Shown in pieces: positions 1-9,344 of a DNA stretch of 64,000 bases. Under the pieces are notes generated by a model, which worked only from the letters and a program-made list of their open reading frames with translations, did not search any database and was not told the DNA's origin. Location: assembly GCA_021777105.1 (NCBI GenBank), contig JAIQZQ010000029.1, positions 62,001 through 126,000 on the forward strand, given 5' to 3'. A program made the position numbers and the translations under genes. The DNA is from Candidatus Anammoxibacter sp. (lineage in GTDB: Bacteria > Planctomycetota > Brocadiia > Brocadiales > Anammoxibacteraceae). Each line of letters begins with the position of its first letter. The stretch's first letter is position 1.

Positions 1-585
1 TTCCAAAAGCTCCAGGGATCTACTATTTGCAAGGGCGATGGCCGCAAATTCGCTAAAGGTTTTGGCCATCCGGGCGTCATGCCGGTTAAAGTTGCCGTCT
101 TTATTGCCAAGGCCCAACAATCCCACAGCCTTTTTGTTTAACATTAAAGGCGCAAACATAACATTTCTCAACCCAACATGGCCTTCAGGCATAAATTTCA
201 TCCATTTGCTGTTGGCAAAATCGTTATCGTACACCACTTCGCCGCGTTTGTACGCCACTTCTCTAAGGCCCCTTATAGGCATAGGCAGAGCAGGGTTTAC
301 GGCGCAACTATAATTGCCCGTGTCCAGAAACAGCACCTCATTCTCGCTCCCATCTTTTGAAAGCATCGCCACATAACCGCTTGTGGCCCCGGTTACATCT
401 TTGCAGTAATTAAATATGCGTTGCGCGGTCGTTGTAAAATCCTTGTTCTCAAGAACAGCCCGCGTTCCTTTTAACAATAGATTCATCTCCTTTTGCCTTT
501 TTTTCTCTTTTTCAATCAAAAGCGGCAATCTTTGAGAAGAATCCTTTAATAATTTCTTTGATTTCTTTTGATCTTTAACTAACAT
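1..585 (-). CDS. GAF-domain signalling protein, partial (C-terminus off left edge)
   Basis: This frame is open from an ATG at 585 to the window edge (195 codons), with a GAGG ribosome site 8 nt upstream. The first 45 residues are lysine-rich and helical. From about residue 50 a GAF domain follows, with conserved stretches such as LPMPIRGLRE, VYDNDF, APLMLNKKAVGLLGLGNKDG and FAAIALANSR. GAF domains of this type usually sit in front of PAS or histidine-kinase modules, so the missing part is probably a sensor kinase (inference). It lies 66 nt downstream of the response regulator in the same direction and probably belongs to that operon. Confidence 0.75.
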   Translation of the reverse strand, partial: MLVKDQKKSKKLLKDSSQRLPLLIEKEKKRQKEMNLLLKGTRAVLENKDFTTTAQRIFNYCKDVTGATSGYVAMLSKDGSENEVLFLDTGNYSCAVNPALPMPIRGLREVAYKRGEVVYDNDFANSKWMKFMPEGHVGLRNVMFAPLMLNKKAVGLLGLGNKDGNFNRHDARMAKTFSEFAAIALANSRSLELLE

Positions 586-651
586 TGTATTTGCCTCTTT
601 AGACAGACAACAGAAACCGGAAGCGCCTATCAGCGCCCGCGCCGTTTTGCC

Positions 652-1239
652 CTATTCCCGCTTCTTCATCTCATCTATCTCCTTGTTAAACTCATTGGCG
701 CACTCTTTGCAAAAACCGTGAGATACTTCCACTTTCGCTTTGTTTGTTAGATAGTCTGCCAAATCCATCCACTCTCCATCGCCATGCTCTTTGCCGTCGT
801 CATCGCGTATCTTTTTACATTTGCAACATACAGGCAGTATATTTTCATAAATTTTTACTCTCCTTTGAAGCTCCTGTTGTTTCAAGCAATTATCAACCCT
901 TAGAAACAGTTCGGCCTTGTCATACGGTTTAAGCATATAGTCGGCGGCGCCCAACCTTAGAGCCTCAATAGCCGTTTCAATAGTTCCGTATCCTGTAAGT
1001 ATCATAACCTTTGTTTCAGAACACAGCTCGTTCACCTTTTTAAGAACATCAATACCCCCAAGTTTTTCCATTACCAAATCAGTAATTACAAGATCAAAAC
1101 TCTCTTTGTCCATTATCTCAATAGCCTCTTCACCGTTTGCCGCCCCCGCGACATTAAATCCCCTGGTTTTTACCTCATAGCTCAATGTTTCACGCAATAT
1201 ATCTTCATCTTCAACTATTAATATTGAGTTGTTAACCAT
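652..1239 (-). CDS. Response regulator with C-terminal cysteine-rich SHGxC-type tail
   Basis: A 195-residue protein. The N-terminal receiver domain (about 1-120) shows the acidic pair in ILIVEDED, the phospho-acceptor Asp in DLVITDLV, the Thr of MILTGYG and the Lys of MLKPYD. There is no DNA-binding domain. The C-terminus has CCKCKKIRDDDG and a later SHGFCKEC, the cysteine pattern found at the end of many stand-alone PAS or receiver proteins; metal binding is plausible but not shown. The start at 1239 is preferred over an upstream in-frame start at 1332 because AGGAGG stands 8 nt before it. It is the likely phosphorylation partner of the histidine kinase just upstream. Confidence 0.85.
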   Translation of the reverse strand: MVNNSILIVEDEDILRETLSYEVKTRGFNVAGAANGEEAIEIMDKESFDLVITDLVMEKLGGIDVLKKVNELCSETKVMILTGYGTIETAIEALRLGAADYMLKPYDKAELFLRVDNCLKQQELQRRVKIYENILPVCCKCKKIRDDDGKEHGDGEWMDLADYLTNKAKVEVSHGFCKECANEFNKEIDEMKKRE

Positions 1240-1353
1240 TGTCCGAACCTCCTTTTCTGGTAGCATGAAACGAGCTACATTATTGATGGGCACACTACGC
1301 TTTGCCCGTCCTACATTCTGGTTTTTTGCCAACCAATCACCAATTACCGGTTA

Positions 1354-4326
1354 CTAACAGCTCTCTCCGGTTACGGGAAGCACAACAATAAAGGTTGTGC
1401 CTTTACCTTCTTTGCTTTCAAATATAATTTCACCGTTAAACTTTTTTACAATACCGTGGCACACGGAAAGGCCCAATCCCGTGCCTTTAACAGCGGGTTT
1501 CGTTGAAAAAAACGGCTCAAAAATTGAGCCTCTGTTTTTTTCAGGTATGCCGTCGCCGGTGTCTCTAATGTTTATATAGATGTTTGATTTCATAAGCCTT
1601 GTTGTCACGGTAATTGACCCTTTTTTATCTGTAATAGACTCTTCCGCGTTTTGAACAAGGTTAAGTATTACTTGCTTTAGTTGATCCGCCACAATCTTAA
1701 TTTTAGGAAGATTATCTTCCAATTGAGTTTTAAGCTCTATGCCTTTCTCTATTATCCCCTTTCTATAAATCAGCAACACATCCTCAATTTCCCTGTTAAC
1801 GTCAGTCATTGTTTCGATGCCGGAGGACGGCCGGTTAAAATCGCGCAGTTTATGTATCAGATCCGCTACCCGGTCGCACTCTTTAATTCCCATATTTATC
1901 AACTTCTCTTCATACTCATTAATATTCTCTTTTGAATATCTTTGCGCCGCCGTGTCTAACACATTTTTTATTCCACTTATAGGGTTATTAAATTCATGGG
2001 CAATTGAAGCGGAAAGTTTGCCGATAGCCGCGAGTTTCTCTGCGTGCACCAAGTGGTTTGACGCCTTTTCAAGTTCAGATTCCGCTTTTTTTTGAGCTGT
2101 AATGTCTTTTCCGTAAACACGCGCAACCTTAAATTGCGGCACAAGGTTTATATTTTCCCCAAATATTTTCTCGCCTATTTTAATTTCGCGGTAAAATTGC
2201 ATATTTCTATCTTGTTCCAGTTGTTTGACAATTGCATCTATATCTTTCGGCAAAAACAGTTTTATGTCATTGTCTTTTTTACCGCTTTTTTCGTTTAAAA
2301 TTTTAATTGCCGTTGTATTAACAAATGTAATATCCATAGAAGCGTTTACTTCTAAAATAGGGTTTGCGCTCAATTGAGGAAACGAAGCAAGATGCTTTAT
2401 CTTTTCTTCAGCAAGCTTTTTATCCGTTATATCGCGAGCGATTGCAAATGTAATGCCTTCATTTGGAATTGGTTGAGACGTCCACATAAGCCACTTGCAA
2501 GAGCCGTCTTTGCAGCAATACCGATTTTCAAAATTAATTACCGGTTTTCCATGCATAAGCCTTCTTTCAATTATTTCCGTAGTCTTGCCCTTGTCATCAG
2601 GATGCACAAAGTTTATGTAAGGTTGTGACAACAACTCCGTTTCAGAATACCCAAGTATTTTCTCAAAGGCGGGATTAACGCTAAGGAACTTGCCGCCAAT
2701 TTCAGAGACACAAATCATGTCAATAGACAAATCGAATATTTTCTTTAACTTTTCTTCTGATTTTACAAGCGATCTGTTTGTCTTTTTCAACTCTTTTGTG
2801 CGGGCGTCAACCATCTCTTTTAAATGGTTGCGGTGTTGTTCCAGCTCATTTTCTTTATTCTTCAGTTCAGTTATATCCATGCCTAATTCCAAAACCTTTA
2901 ATGATCCGTCAAGATCCCTAAAGGGATAGTCATGAACCTGATAGACACGGTTGTCCGGAGCTTTGTCCCACTCCCAAACCTGCGGTTTTTGCGTTTTAAA
3001 CACTTTAAATGTAGGACAAACTGCGCACGGTTTTTTTATGCCCCAAAGAGCTTCAAAACATAACAGATTATCTATGCCCCCAAAATGTTCTTTAAAATAT
3101 TTGTTTGCAAAATCTATGGAGTAATCCTTGCTTTGCAGATAGATAAATGCGGGAATTCCATCCAGGATGGAGAAAAGCCTCTCTCTTTCACTTTTTATCA
3201 GAGCATCCGCGTCCTTTTTACCGGTAATATCCACAGCAACGCCGGTCATTCTAACCGGCCTCAATAGCTCGTCACGCAAGACTATGGCATGGGCGTCTAC
3301 GTGTCTCCATCCGTTGCCGTTTGCTTTTACGCGGTACTCGCATTCATATTGGCATCCTGTATTTATCGCATACCAGGTTGTTTCATCAGCGCGTTTTCTA
3401 TCATCAGGATGCACAAGCTCGGCCCAGGCCTCATACGTCCCTTTATATGAGCCGGGGTTAAGCCCAAAGATCTCCTGCATCCTGGCATCCCATCTTACAT
3501 CTCCGGTTAGTATGTCCCAATCCCATGTTCCGGCATGGACGGAATCTATTGCCAACCGCAATCTCTCTTCGCTTTCAATCAGAGCCTGGTTATTTTCTCT
3601 TAAACTTTGCGCCATGCTATTAAATGATTCGGCCAGTTCGCCAATTTCGTCTTTAGTTTCAACATCCACCACAATATCCAGTTTGCCCGCGCCCAGAACA
3701 GCAGCGGCTTCACAAAGTTTGATAATAGGATTTGAAATCTTCTTTGACGTAACAACGGCAAAAACGCCGGTAGTTGCAGTCATAATTAAGACAAATATTA
3801 TCAATATCCACATAGTATTGGCCTTGAGAATATTGAGCCGTTCTTGATGTGTTTTATCAATTTGAATAGAGCGAAAAACAATATCATTTATATTTACAAT
3901 TAACCTTCCTTTTAAACGATCTTCATATTTTATTGACAATGCCGCATGCTCGCGATCTAGGCCCGCCCTCTTTTTTGTCACAAGATAAAGATCTTTAAAA
4001 TCGTTATCAATATTTTTAATATCCATTTGCATCTCATCCAGAATATCAGAGGAAAGGCCTTTGGATTCTTTCAGAATATTAATATTTTCGTTAATTGACA
4101 GCAGCTTCTTTTTCCACTGAATCTGTGTTCTTTTACCCCTATGGAGAAAGTATTCATAAGTCAGTGTTTCCAATTCAGTAAGATTGCCTGCAATAGAGCC
4201 TATTATATTGCTATATTTCTCCTCTTTAAGAATCTTACGATTCGTTGTCAAAACCACAGAGCCCATTGAGACTGCCACCATTACAGAAATAATTGCAATT
4301 GTAAATAATCGTGTTTTAATCTTCAT
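1354..4326 (-). CDS. Transmembrane multi-PAS sensor histidine kinase
   Basis: A 990-residue kinase. A membrane segment (about 7-28), a helical periplasmic region and a second membrane segment (about 172-192) lead into HAMP. Four PAS-like segments follow (roughly 255-375, 380-490, 535-650, 655-745), then HisKA with the H-box SIAHEFNNP and a HATPase domain with the N-box NLVQNAEES, DTGDGIPE, FEPFFSTK and GTGLGLSV. The second PAS carries a cysteine cluster (CFEALWGIKKPCAVCP), a pattern that could ligate a cofactor or metal. It starts 9 nt after the substrate-binding lipoprotein gene and is followed by the response regulator. I infer that it senses the ligand of that lipoprotein. Confidence 0.9.
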   Translation of the reverse strand: MKIKTRLFTIAIISVMVAVSMGSVVLTTNRKILKEEKYSNIIGSIAGNLTELETLTYEYFLHRGKRTQIQWKKKLLSINENINILKESKGLSSDILDEMQMDIKNIDNDFKDLYLVTKKRAGLDREHAALSIKYEDRLKGRLIVNINDIVFRSIQIDKTHQERLNILKANTMWILIIFVLIMTATTGVFAVVTSKKISNPIIKLCEAAAVLGAGKLDIVVDVETKDEIGELAESFNSMAQSLRENNQALIESEERLRLAIDSVHAGTWDWDILTGDVRWDARMQEIFGLNPGSYKGTYEAWAELVHPDDRKRADETTWYAINTGCQYECEYRVKANGNGWRHVDAHAIVLRDELLRPVRMTGVAVDITGKKDADALIKSERERLFSILDGIPAFIYLQSKDYSIDFANKYFKEHFGGIDNLLCFEALWGIKKPCAVCPTFKVFKTQKPQVWEWDKAPDNRVYQVHDYPFRDLDGSLKVLELGMDITELKNKENELEQHRNHLKEMVDARTKELKKTNRSLVKSEEKLKKIFDLSIDMICVSEIGGKFLSVNPAFEKILGYSETELLSQPYINFVHPDDKGKTTEIIERRLMHGKPVINFENRYCCKDGSCKWLMWTSQPIPNEGITFAIARDITDKKLAEEKIKHLASFPQLSANPILEVNASMDITFVNTTAIKILNEKSGKKDNDIKLFLPKDIDAIVKQLEQDRNMQFYREIKIGEKIFGENINLVPQFKVARVYGKDITAQKKAESELEKASNHLVHAEKLAAIGKLSASIAHEFNNPISGIKNVLDTAAQRYSKENINEYEEKLINMGIKECDRVADLIHKLRDFNRPSSGIETMTDVNREIEDVLLIYRKGIIEKGIELKTQLEDNLPKIKIVADQLKQVILNLVQNAEESITDKKGSITVTTRLMKSNIYINIRDTGDGIPEKNRGSIFEPFFSTKPAVKGTGLGLSVCHGIVKKFNGEIIFESKEGKGTTFIVVLPVTGESC

Positions 4327-4335
4327 TACTGCTTC

Positions 4336-5349
4336 CTAATGAATAAGTGTAACCAATTTATTATCCTCTTTTTTTAAGCTTTCTATATGCGTTAACTTCA
4401 AAAAATCAGGGCATTCCAAGCCGGCGACAAGTTTGTTATTTATAGCCCATCTTGATATATCCTCAAGCCCATACAGAAGAGCCTGGTCAAGCTTAATATC
4501 CAACCTAAGGCATTTCATTGCTTCGGCAATATAAGCTTCCGGCAATTTTAGCCGTCTGGATATCAATTTAGATGCCTGCCCGGGATGTTTCTTTGCAAAA
4601 TCCTTTGCATCCAGCATAGACCTGATAATCCTGCGGATTATGATAGGATTGTTTTCTATAAAAACCTTCATCCCTGTTAAAACAAAAGATTTATTGTAAA
4701 GTCCGGGCTCCTCAAATGTTATAGCGTTATCCTTTAAAAGATTAATAGCTTTGCTCAAAAAAGGCTCGCGGGTTGAAATAGCGTCAACCTTCCCGTCAAA
4801 CAAAGCGTTCGGCAAATCTTCAATTTTAAAGTATGAGAGAGTTGTTTCTCTATCTAATATGTTGTTTTTCAACATCATAAGATGTAGAAAAAAATGAGAA
4901 GCCGAAGCCTTTTGCGTGGCAATGCGTTTGTTTTTTAAATCAGACGGTTTGCTTATGCCTGCGTCCTTGCGGGCGACAATTTTATTGTCGTTATTTGTTG
5001 CGCCTATAACGGATATGACGGCAAAATCGTCGCGTTTAAAGCTGTTAAACACAACAGGCACTTTGCTAACCGGGGCAATGTCAACCTTGCCGTCAAACAT
5101 TGCAAGCAAGGCGCGTTTGCCGCTTGGATAATTTTCAGCCGCAACATCAAGTCCGTTTTCAGCAAAGAAGCCGCGCTCTAACGCTATGATCGTAAGCCAG
5201 TTTGGAGAGGTATTAGGAACGGCGATGGAGACTTTCATCTTCTCGCCTTCAAATTTGCTTGAACTTTTCCCGTTGCAGCCAATTAAAACGCATAAAGTTG
5301 TCAGCCAAACCAGGGCCAACAATTTAATCTTTTCAAATTTGCCACACAT
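4336..5349 (-). CDS. NMT1/SsuA-type substrate-binding lipoprotein
   Basis: A 337-residue periplasmic solute-binding protein of the NMT1/SsuA/ThiY type. It has a lipoprotein signal peptide ending in the lipobox VLIGC. Conserved features include NTSPNWLTIIALERGFF, the GKVDIAP segment, SDLKNKRIATQ and FDGKVDAISTREP. The start at 5349 is chosen because AAGGAGGGG precedes it and it places the signal peptide correctly; an upstream in-frame start at 5400 would bury it. No ABC permease or ATPase gene adjoins it. It is coupled instead to the downstream kinase gene, so it may act as a sensory binding protein rather than in import (inference). Confidence 0.85.
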   Translation of the reverse strand: MCGKFEKIKLLALVWLTTLCVLIGCNGKSSSKFEGEKMKVSIAVPNTSPNWLTIIALERGFFAENGLDVAAENYPSGKRALLAMFDGKVDIAPVSKVPVVFNSFKRDDFAVISVIGATNNDNKIVARKDAGISKPSDLKNKRIATQKASASHFFLHLMMLKNNILDRETTLSYFKIEDLPNALFDGKVDAISTREPFLSKAINLLKDNAITFEEPGLYNKSFVLTGMKVFIENNPIIIRRIIRSMLDAKDFAKKHPGQASKLISRRLKLPEAYIAEAMKCLRLDIKLDQALLYGLEDISRWAINNKLVAGLECPDFLKLTHIESLKKEDNKLVTLIH

Positions 5350-5475
5350 GCGCCCCTCCTTGACACAACCAATAAATAAACAATCAGTTGCCACGTACAT
5401 GCTTTAACCATATTACACGGAGCCCCGCATTGAACATCAAACACAATTTACAGCGACACAACTGACAAGTGTGCC

Positions 5476-5525
5476 ATTTATCAAGTATCAAGTATCAAGT
5501 ATCAAGCATCAAGCATCAAGCATCG
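5476..5525. repeat. Heptanucleotide tandem repeat (ATCAAGY type)
   Basis: Seven-base units reading ATCAAGT or ATCAAGC are repeated six to seven times between two convergent-free minus-strand genes. Related heptads (ATCCAGC, ATCTAGT) recur near 9205-9260 and 21415-21510. Confidence 0.8.
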
Positions 5526-5532
5526 TTCAAAC

Positions 5533-5567
5533 AAAAAAAGCCGGCCTCAAACAATTTGAGGCCGGCT
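5533..5567 (-). terminator. Rho-independent terminator of the chemoreceptor gene
   Basis: A perfect 13-bp inverted repeat (5539-5551 with 5555-5567, GC-rich, 3-nt loop) is followed on the minus strand by a run of Ts (A-run at 5533-5538). It sits just after the chemoreceptor stop codon at 5586. Confidence 0.9.
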
Positions 5568-5585
5568 AAAATTTACCGGAACCGG

Positions 5586-8426
5586 TTAGAACCTTTTCAA
5601 CTCTTCGTCATCAAGAGGTATAACCGCTTCAGCATACTCTGCTCTTGCGGCGCCTGCAGGCGCGTTTTTGCGCAGTTTTCTGACCGGCTCGGTTCCGCCG
5701 TCATGCGGAAAAGCTTCATGCGCCATGGTGTGCAGAGCTCTATGCGGTTGCCCGCCGTTTCCGCCATGAATCGTATGCGCATCTCCGCCGTCATCAAGCA
5801 GATGTGTAGCGGCGCTGGAATGTTGGCCGCCTATTACAACCGCCAGCATTTGAACTATGGTGTTAAGCTCCTTTGCCTGGGCGGCCAGCTCTTCGCTTGC
5901 CGCGGCAGACTCTTCCGCGTTTGCGGCGGTAGCCTGGGTTGCCTTGTCCATATCACTGGTGGCGGTATTGATCTGCTCAATGCCCTTTGACTGTTCGTCT
6001 GAAGCCGCGGACACTTCGCTGATCAGTTGCGAAACTTTTTCAACGCTTTCAACAACCTCGTTCAGGATGCCGGCAACTTCGCCTGAGGTATTAACGCCGT
6101 TTTCCGCGTTATGTTGAGACTCCTCAATCAACGTAGCCGTATCTTTGGCGGCTTGCGCCGACCTTTGAGCAAGGTTGCGAACCTCTTCAGCGACAACTGC
6201 AAAACCCTTGCCCGCCTCGCCCGCGCGCGCAGCCTCAACAGCAGCGTTTAGAGCAAGCAGGTTGGTCTGGAACGCAATCTCATCTATGGTTTTCAATATC
6301 TTCGCCGTCTCGTCGGATGAAGATTTGATCTTGCCTATAACATCGGTCATCTTCTCCATCGCGTCTTTGCTCTTATCCGCCGAAGTTCTGGCGTTGTCGG
6401 CCAGATCATTAGCCTGTTTGGCGTTGTCGGCGTTTTGTTTAGTTGATGAAGCCATCTCTTCAAGCGATGATGATGTCTCTTCCAGGCTTGCGGCCTGTTC
6501 GCTTGCGCCCTGAGCCATTTGCTGACTGGAATCCGATACCTGGTCGGAAGCGGAACCTAACTGTTCAGCGCCTGTTGAAAGACCGTGAATGGCCTTGTTT
6601 ATAGGCTTGGTGATTGATCTTGTTACAAGCAACGCAATCGCTACTATTGAAACCACGCCTATAATGGCTATCATGCAGATTATCCATTTCATCATATTTA
6701 TCGCGGCAAATGCCTCGGCCTTGTCGATCTCAGCCAGCAACGCCCACTTTGTGTCGCCGACCATTAATGGTGTGTATGCCGAAAGCACAGGATTGCCGTT
6801 ATAGTCGATAACTATCTCCGCCCCGATCTTGCCTGTAAGAGCAGCCTTTGCCGCGTCAGAGTCAACGCTGCCAAGTCTTGGATTGGCAAACGATGCGATT
6901 ACGGAATGGTTTGTAGGGTCAAGGAACGAGTCCGATCTCATTAGCTTGTCGCTGCCGATCAGATATGTCTCGCCCGTCTCGCCCATGCCTTCGCGCTCCT
7001 GCATAATAGCGTTTATAGCGTCAAGGGAGAGTTGCAAAGCGACAATTATTTCCGTTTCGCCGTTGTGCAAAACAGGCTGAGCAATAAATGCCGCAGGCTC
7101 GTCGTTGCTTGGCGCGTACGGCGCAAAATCAGCCAGACCAAACTTTTTGGAGCTTATCACACTCCTTGTAAGTTTGCCCAGGCCTGAATCGCTAAATTTT
7201 CCGTCTACGAAATTGGTTTGGTAGTCGGACTCCTTAGCCGCGGAGTAAAAACAATAGCCGTCCGGATTTATGAGAAAAAGATCATAATAACCATAATACT
7301 TAACATATTTTTCAAAAAAGTACTCCCCCTTTTCATCAACGGGGCAGAACGCCTCGGCAACGTCAATCTCCGCAAGTATTGCCCAATGCACTCCATGAAT
7401 GTCAAGCGGAGCATATACTGAAAGAACAGGATTGCCGTTATAATCAAGGATAACATCCTGCCCGGTCTTGCCGTCAAGGGCAAGTCTTACAGGCTCCGTG
7501 TCGACGCCTCCTTTGTCGGGATCGGCAAACGACGCTTTAACAGTGTGGTTAACAGGATCAAGAAATGAGTCGCTCCTCATTAATTTATCCTTGCCCACTA
7601 AATATGTCTCGCCTGACTTGCCTAATCCGGACCGCTCCATCATGACTTTGTTAATGTGATCAATGGATAGTTGAATAGCCATAACGCCAATCAATTCATC
7701 GCCGCTATAGATTGGGGCTCCCGCAAACGCGGCAGGTTCGCCGTTTGACGGCGCATAAGGCGCAAAATCAACAACCGCCACACCGGCATTGTCTACTACT
7801 TTTTCAACCAAATTATGCAATCCGCTACCCTTGCAGAACCCGTGGCGCAAATTTGTCCCTAAATCGCTCTCTTTCGCGGATGAAAACATGACGTGACCAT
7901 GCGCGGCGCAAATCATAAACACATCGTAAAAACCGCTATCGTCATAGAACTTGTTAATGGTTTTTCCATATTCGTCATAAACAGCTTTGTATTCAGCCGT
8001 CGTGACGTCATATGGGCCGTCAGGTTTAACATCGGTTGCAACGTGATACTCCCTTAGCTTGTCAAAAAGTATTCCGGTATCATTGCTTCTGGCAAAGACC
8101 TCCATATTTAACATAGCGTTTTCAAAATAATCTTCAATCTGATTCTTCTTAATCTCATGAACCGCTTTTAGTTTGTCAAAAGCCTCTTTTCTTAAAGTCC
8201 CCACCGTCTCCGTAAGCACGCCCATGTCGCCTTCGCGTTCGTCAAAAAACCTTTCGATCTGCGATTTCTTGATCTCCCTTACACCCGTAAGTTGATTAAA
8301 CGCCTGTTTCGACAAAGCTCCGCTCGACTTGACAAGTGATATAACACCTATTGTGGCAAAAGGTATCACACCAACAATCAGGAAGAATATAAGAAGCTTT
8401 GTGCCTAATTTCATATTGTTAAACAT
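5586..8426 (-). CDS. Methyl-accepting chemotaxis protein with duplicated Cache-type sensor
   Basis: A 946-residue chemoreceptor. After an N-terminal membrane segment comes a large periplasmic region containing two homologous halves. Both carry [48 protein letters not shown] and WA(I/L)LAEID, so the sensor arose by internal duplication. A second membrane segment, a HAMP-like stretch (RSITKPINK) and the cytoplasmic coiled coil follow; the signalling tip includes [21 protein letters not shown]. The start at 8426 has AGGAGG 7 nt upstream and is preferred to 8456. The C-terminal tail is Ala/His-rich with no obvious CheR pentapeptide. The neighbouring cheW gene suggests it feeds a CheA complex encoded elsewhere. 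Confidence 0.93.
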   Translation of the reverse strand: MFNNMKLGTKLLIFFLIVGVIPFATIGVISLVKSSGALSKQAFNQLTGVREIKKSQIERFFDEREGDMGVLTETVGTLRKEAFDKLKAVHEIKKNQIEDYFENAMLNMEVFARSNDTGILFDKLREYHVATDVKPDGPYDVTTAEYKAVYDEYGKTINKFYDDSGFYDVFMICAAHGHVMFSSAKESDLGTNLRHGFCKGSGLHNLVEKVVDNAGVAVVDFAPYAPSNGEPAAFAGAPIYSGDELIGVMAIQLSIDHINKVMMERSGLGKSGETYLVGKDKLMRSDSFLDPVNHTVKASFADPDKGGVDTEPVRLALDGKTGQDVILDYNGNPVLSVYAPLDIHGVHWAILAEIDVAEAFCPVDEKGEYFFEKYVKYYGYYDLFLINPDGYCFYSAAKESDYQTNFVDGKFSDSGLGKLTRSVISSKKFGLADFAPYAPSNDEPAAFIAQPVLHNGETEIIVALQLSLDAINAIMQEREGMGETGETYLIGSDKLMRSDSFLDPTNHSVIASFANPRLGSVDSDAAKAALTGKIGAEIVIDYNGNPVLSAYTPLMVGDTKWALLAEIDKAEAFAAINMMKWIICMIAIIGVVSIVAIALLVTRSITKPINKAIHGLSTGAEQLGSASDQVSDSSQQMAQGASEQAASLEETSSSLEEMASSTKQNADNAKQANDLADNARTSADKSKDAMEKMTDVIGKIKSSSDETAKILKTIDEIAFQTNLLALNAAVEAARAGEAGKGFAVVAEEVRNLAQRSAQAAKDTATLIEESQHNAENGVNTSGEVAGILNEVVESVEKVSQLISEVSAASDEQSKGIEQINTATSDMDKATQATAANAEESAAASEELAAQAKELNTIVQMLAVVIGGQHSSAATHLLDDGGDAHTIHGGNGGQPHRALHTMAHEAFPHDGGTEPVRKLRKNAPAGAARAEYAEAVIPLDDEELKRF

Positions 8427-8527
8427 TGAACTGCCTCCTTCCTTAAGCCCGCGCAATGGCTAAAAATAGCAAAACACCAATCATTTACTTTTTTCGCCCG
8501 GTTTTTAACTAAAGAACATTTTCTTAT

Positions 8528-9028
8528 TTAAAAGTTTAACTCTTTATCGCCCAGTATATTGTCGATATCCACAAGTATCCTTATCTTGTCGTTTACTTTT
8601 GATATGCCCATAATAAACTGAGAGTTAAACCCCGCTTCCAGCCCTGAAGAAGTCTCAATATCATCGTCCCTTACATCCATTACTTCAGAAACCGTGTCCA
8701 CGACAATGCCGGCCAAACGGCCCGCAACGTCAACAATAATTATGCAGGTTTCACTGTCATAATCCTTCTCGCCCATTCCAAATATCAGCCTTAAATCAAA
8801 GACGGGAATAATCTTGCCTCTTAAATTTATCACGCCTTTTAGAGTATGCTGCGATTGCGGCACCGGGGTTATGGGCATCATCCCGATAATCTCTCTTACC
8901 TTAAGTATCTCAATGCCGTACTCTTCATCTTCCAGAATAAAAGTCAGAAATTTCTGGCTATCACCCTTGTAAGCAGCCATTTGGTCAAGCTGAGACTCTT
9001 CTGTTTTTGCCTCCATTATGGCTTCCAT
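8528..9028 (-). CDS. cheW: Chemotaxis coupling protein CheW
   Basis: A 166-residue CheW that links chemoreceptors to the CheA kinase. Conserved family stretches are visible: FLTFILEDEEYGIEILKVREII, VINLRGKIIPVFDLRLIFG, IIVDVAGRLAGIVVDTVSEV and ILVDIDNIL. The start has GGGAGG a few bases upstream. It lies 101 nt upstream of the chemoreceptor and the two probably form one transcript. No cheA, cheY, cheB or cheR is present in the window. Confidence 0.95.
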   Translation of the reverse strand: MEAIMEAKTEESQLDQMAAYKGDSQKFLTFILEDEEYGIEILKVREIIGMMPITPVPQSQHTLKGVINLRGKIIPVFDLRLIFGMGEKDYDSETCIIIVDVAGRLAGIVVDTVSEVMDVRDDDIETSSGLEAGFNSQFIMGISKVNDKIRILVDIDNILGDKELNF

Positions 9029-9344
9029 TTATAACCTCCCTTCATTACGCTAAAAAGTTAAAAATACTTATAAATACATTCATAATCATCACATCCTTTC
9101 CTTTTATTTGAGATAGTTGAAAATTTAACAATCAATTTAAAGTTCGATTACAGAAATCAGAAGCCGGATGACAGATGACAAACGGCAGAAATCAAAAGCC
9201 GACCGGCTCAGCCGGTATCAAACATCCAGCATCCAGCATCCAGAAACCAGAAACCGCCCATGCCAACCAGAGCCCGAACAGGCGGGGGTTGGAGGTAGGC
9301 CACCTATACGGACAAAGCCGGCATGGACAATTTGGTTTTTTACT
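9029..9344. other. Intergenic region between decahaem cytochrome and cheW
   Basis: No convincing gene. It contains a heptad-repeat tract (about 9205-9260, ATCCAGC/ACCAGAA units) resembling those at 5476 and 21415. The cheW promoter should lie near 9050-9130, but no clear -35/-10 pair was identified. Confidence 0.6.

Noticed and set aside
5476..5525. Tandem repeats as a CRISPR array
   Set aside because: The units are seven bases with no spacers, and no cas genes are present.
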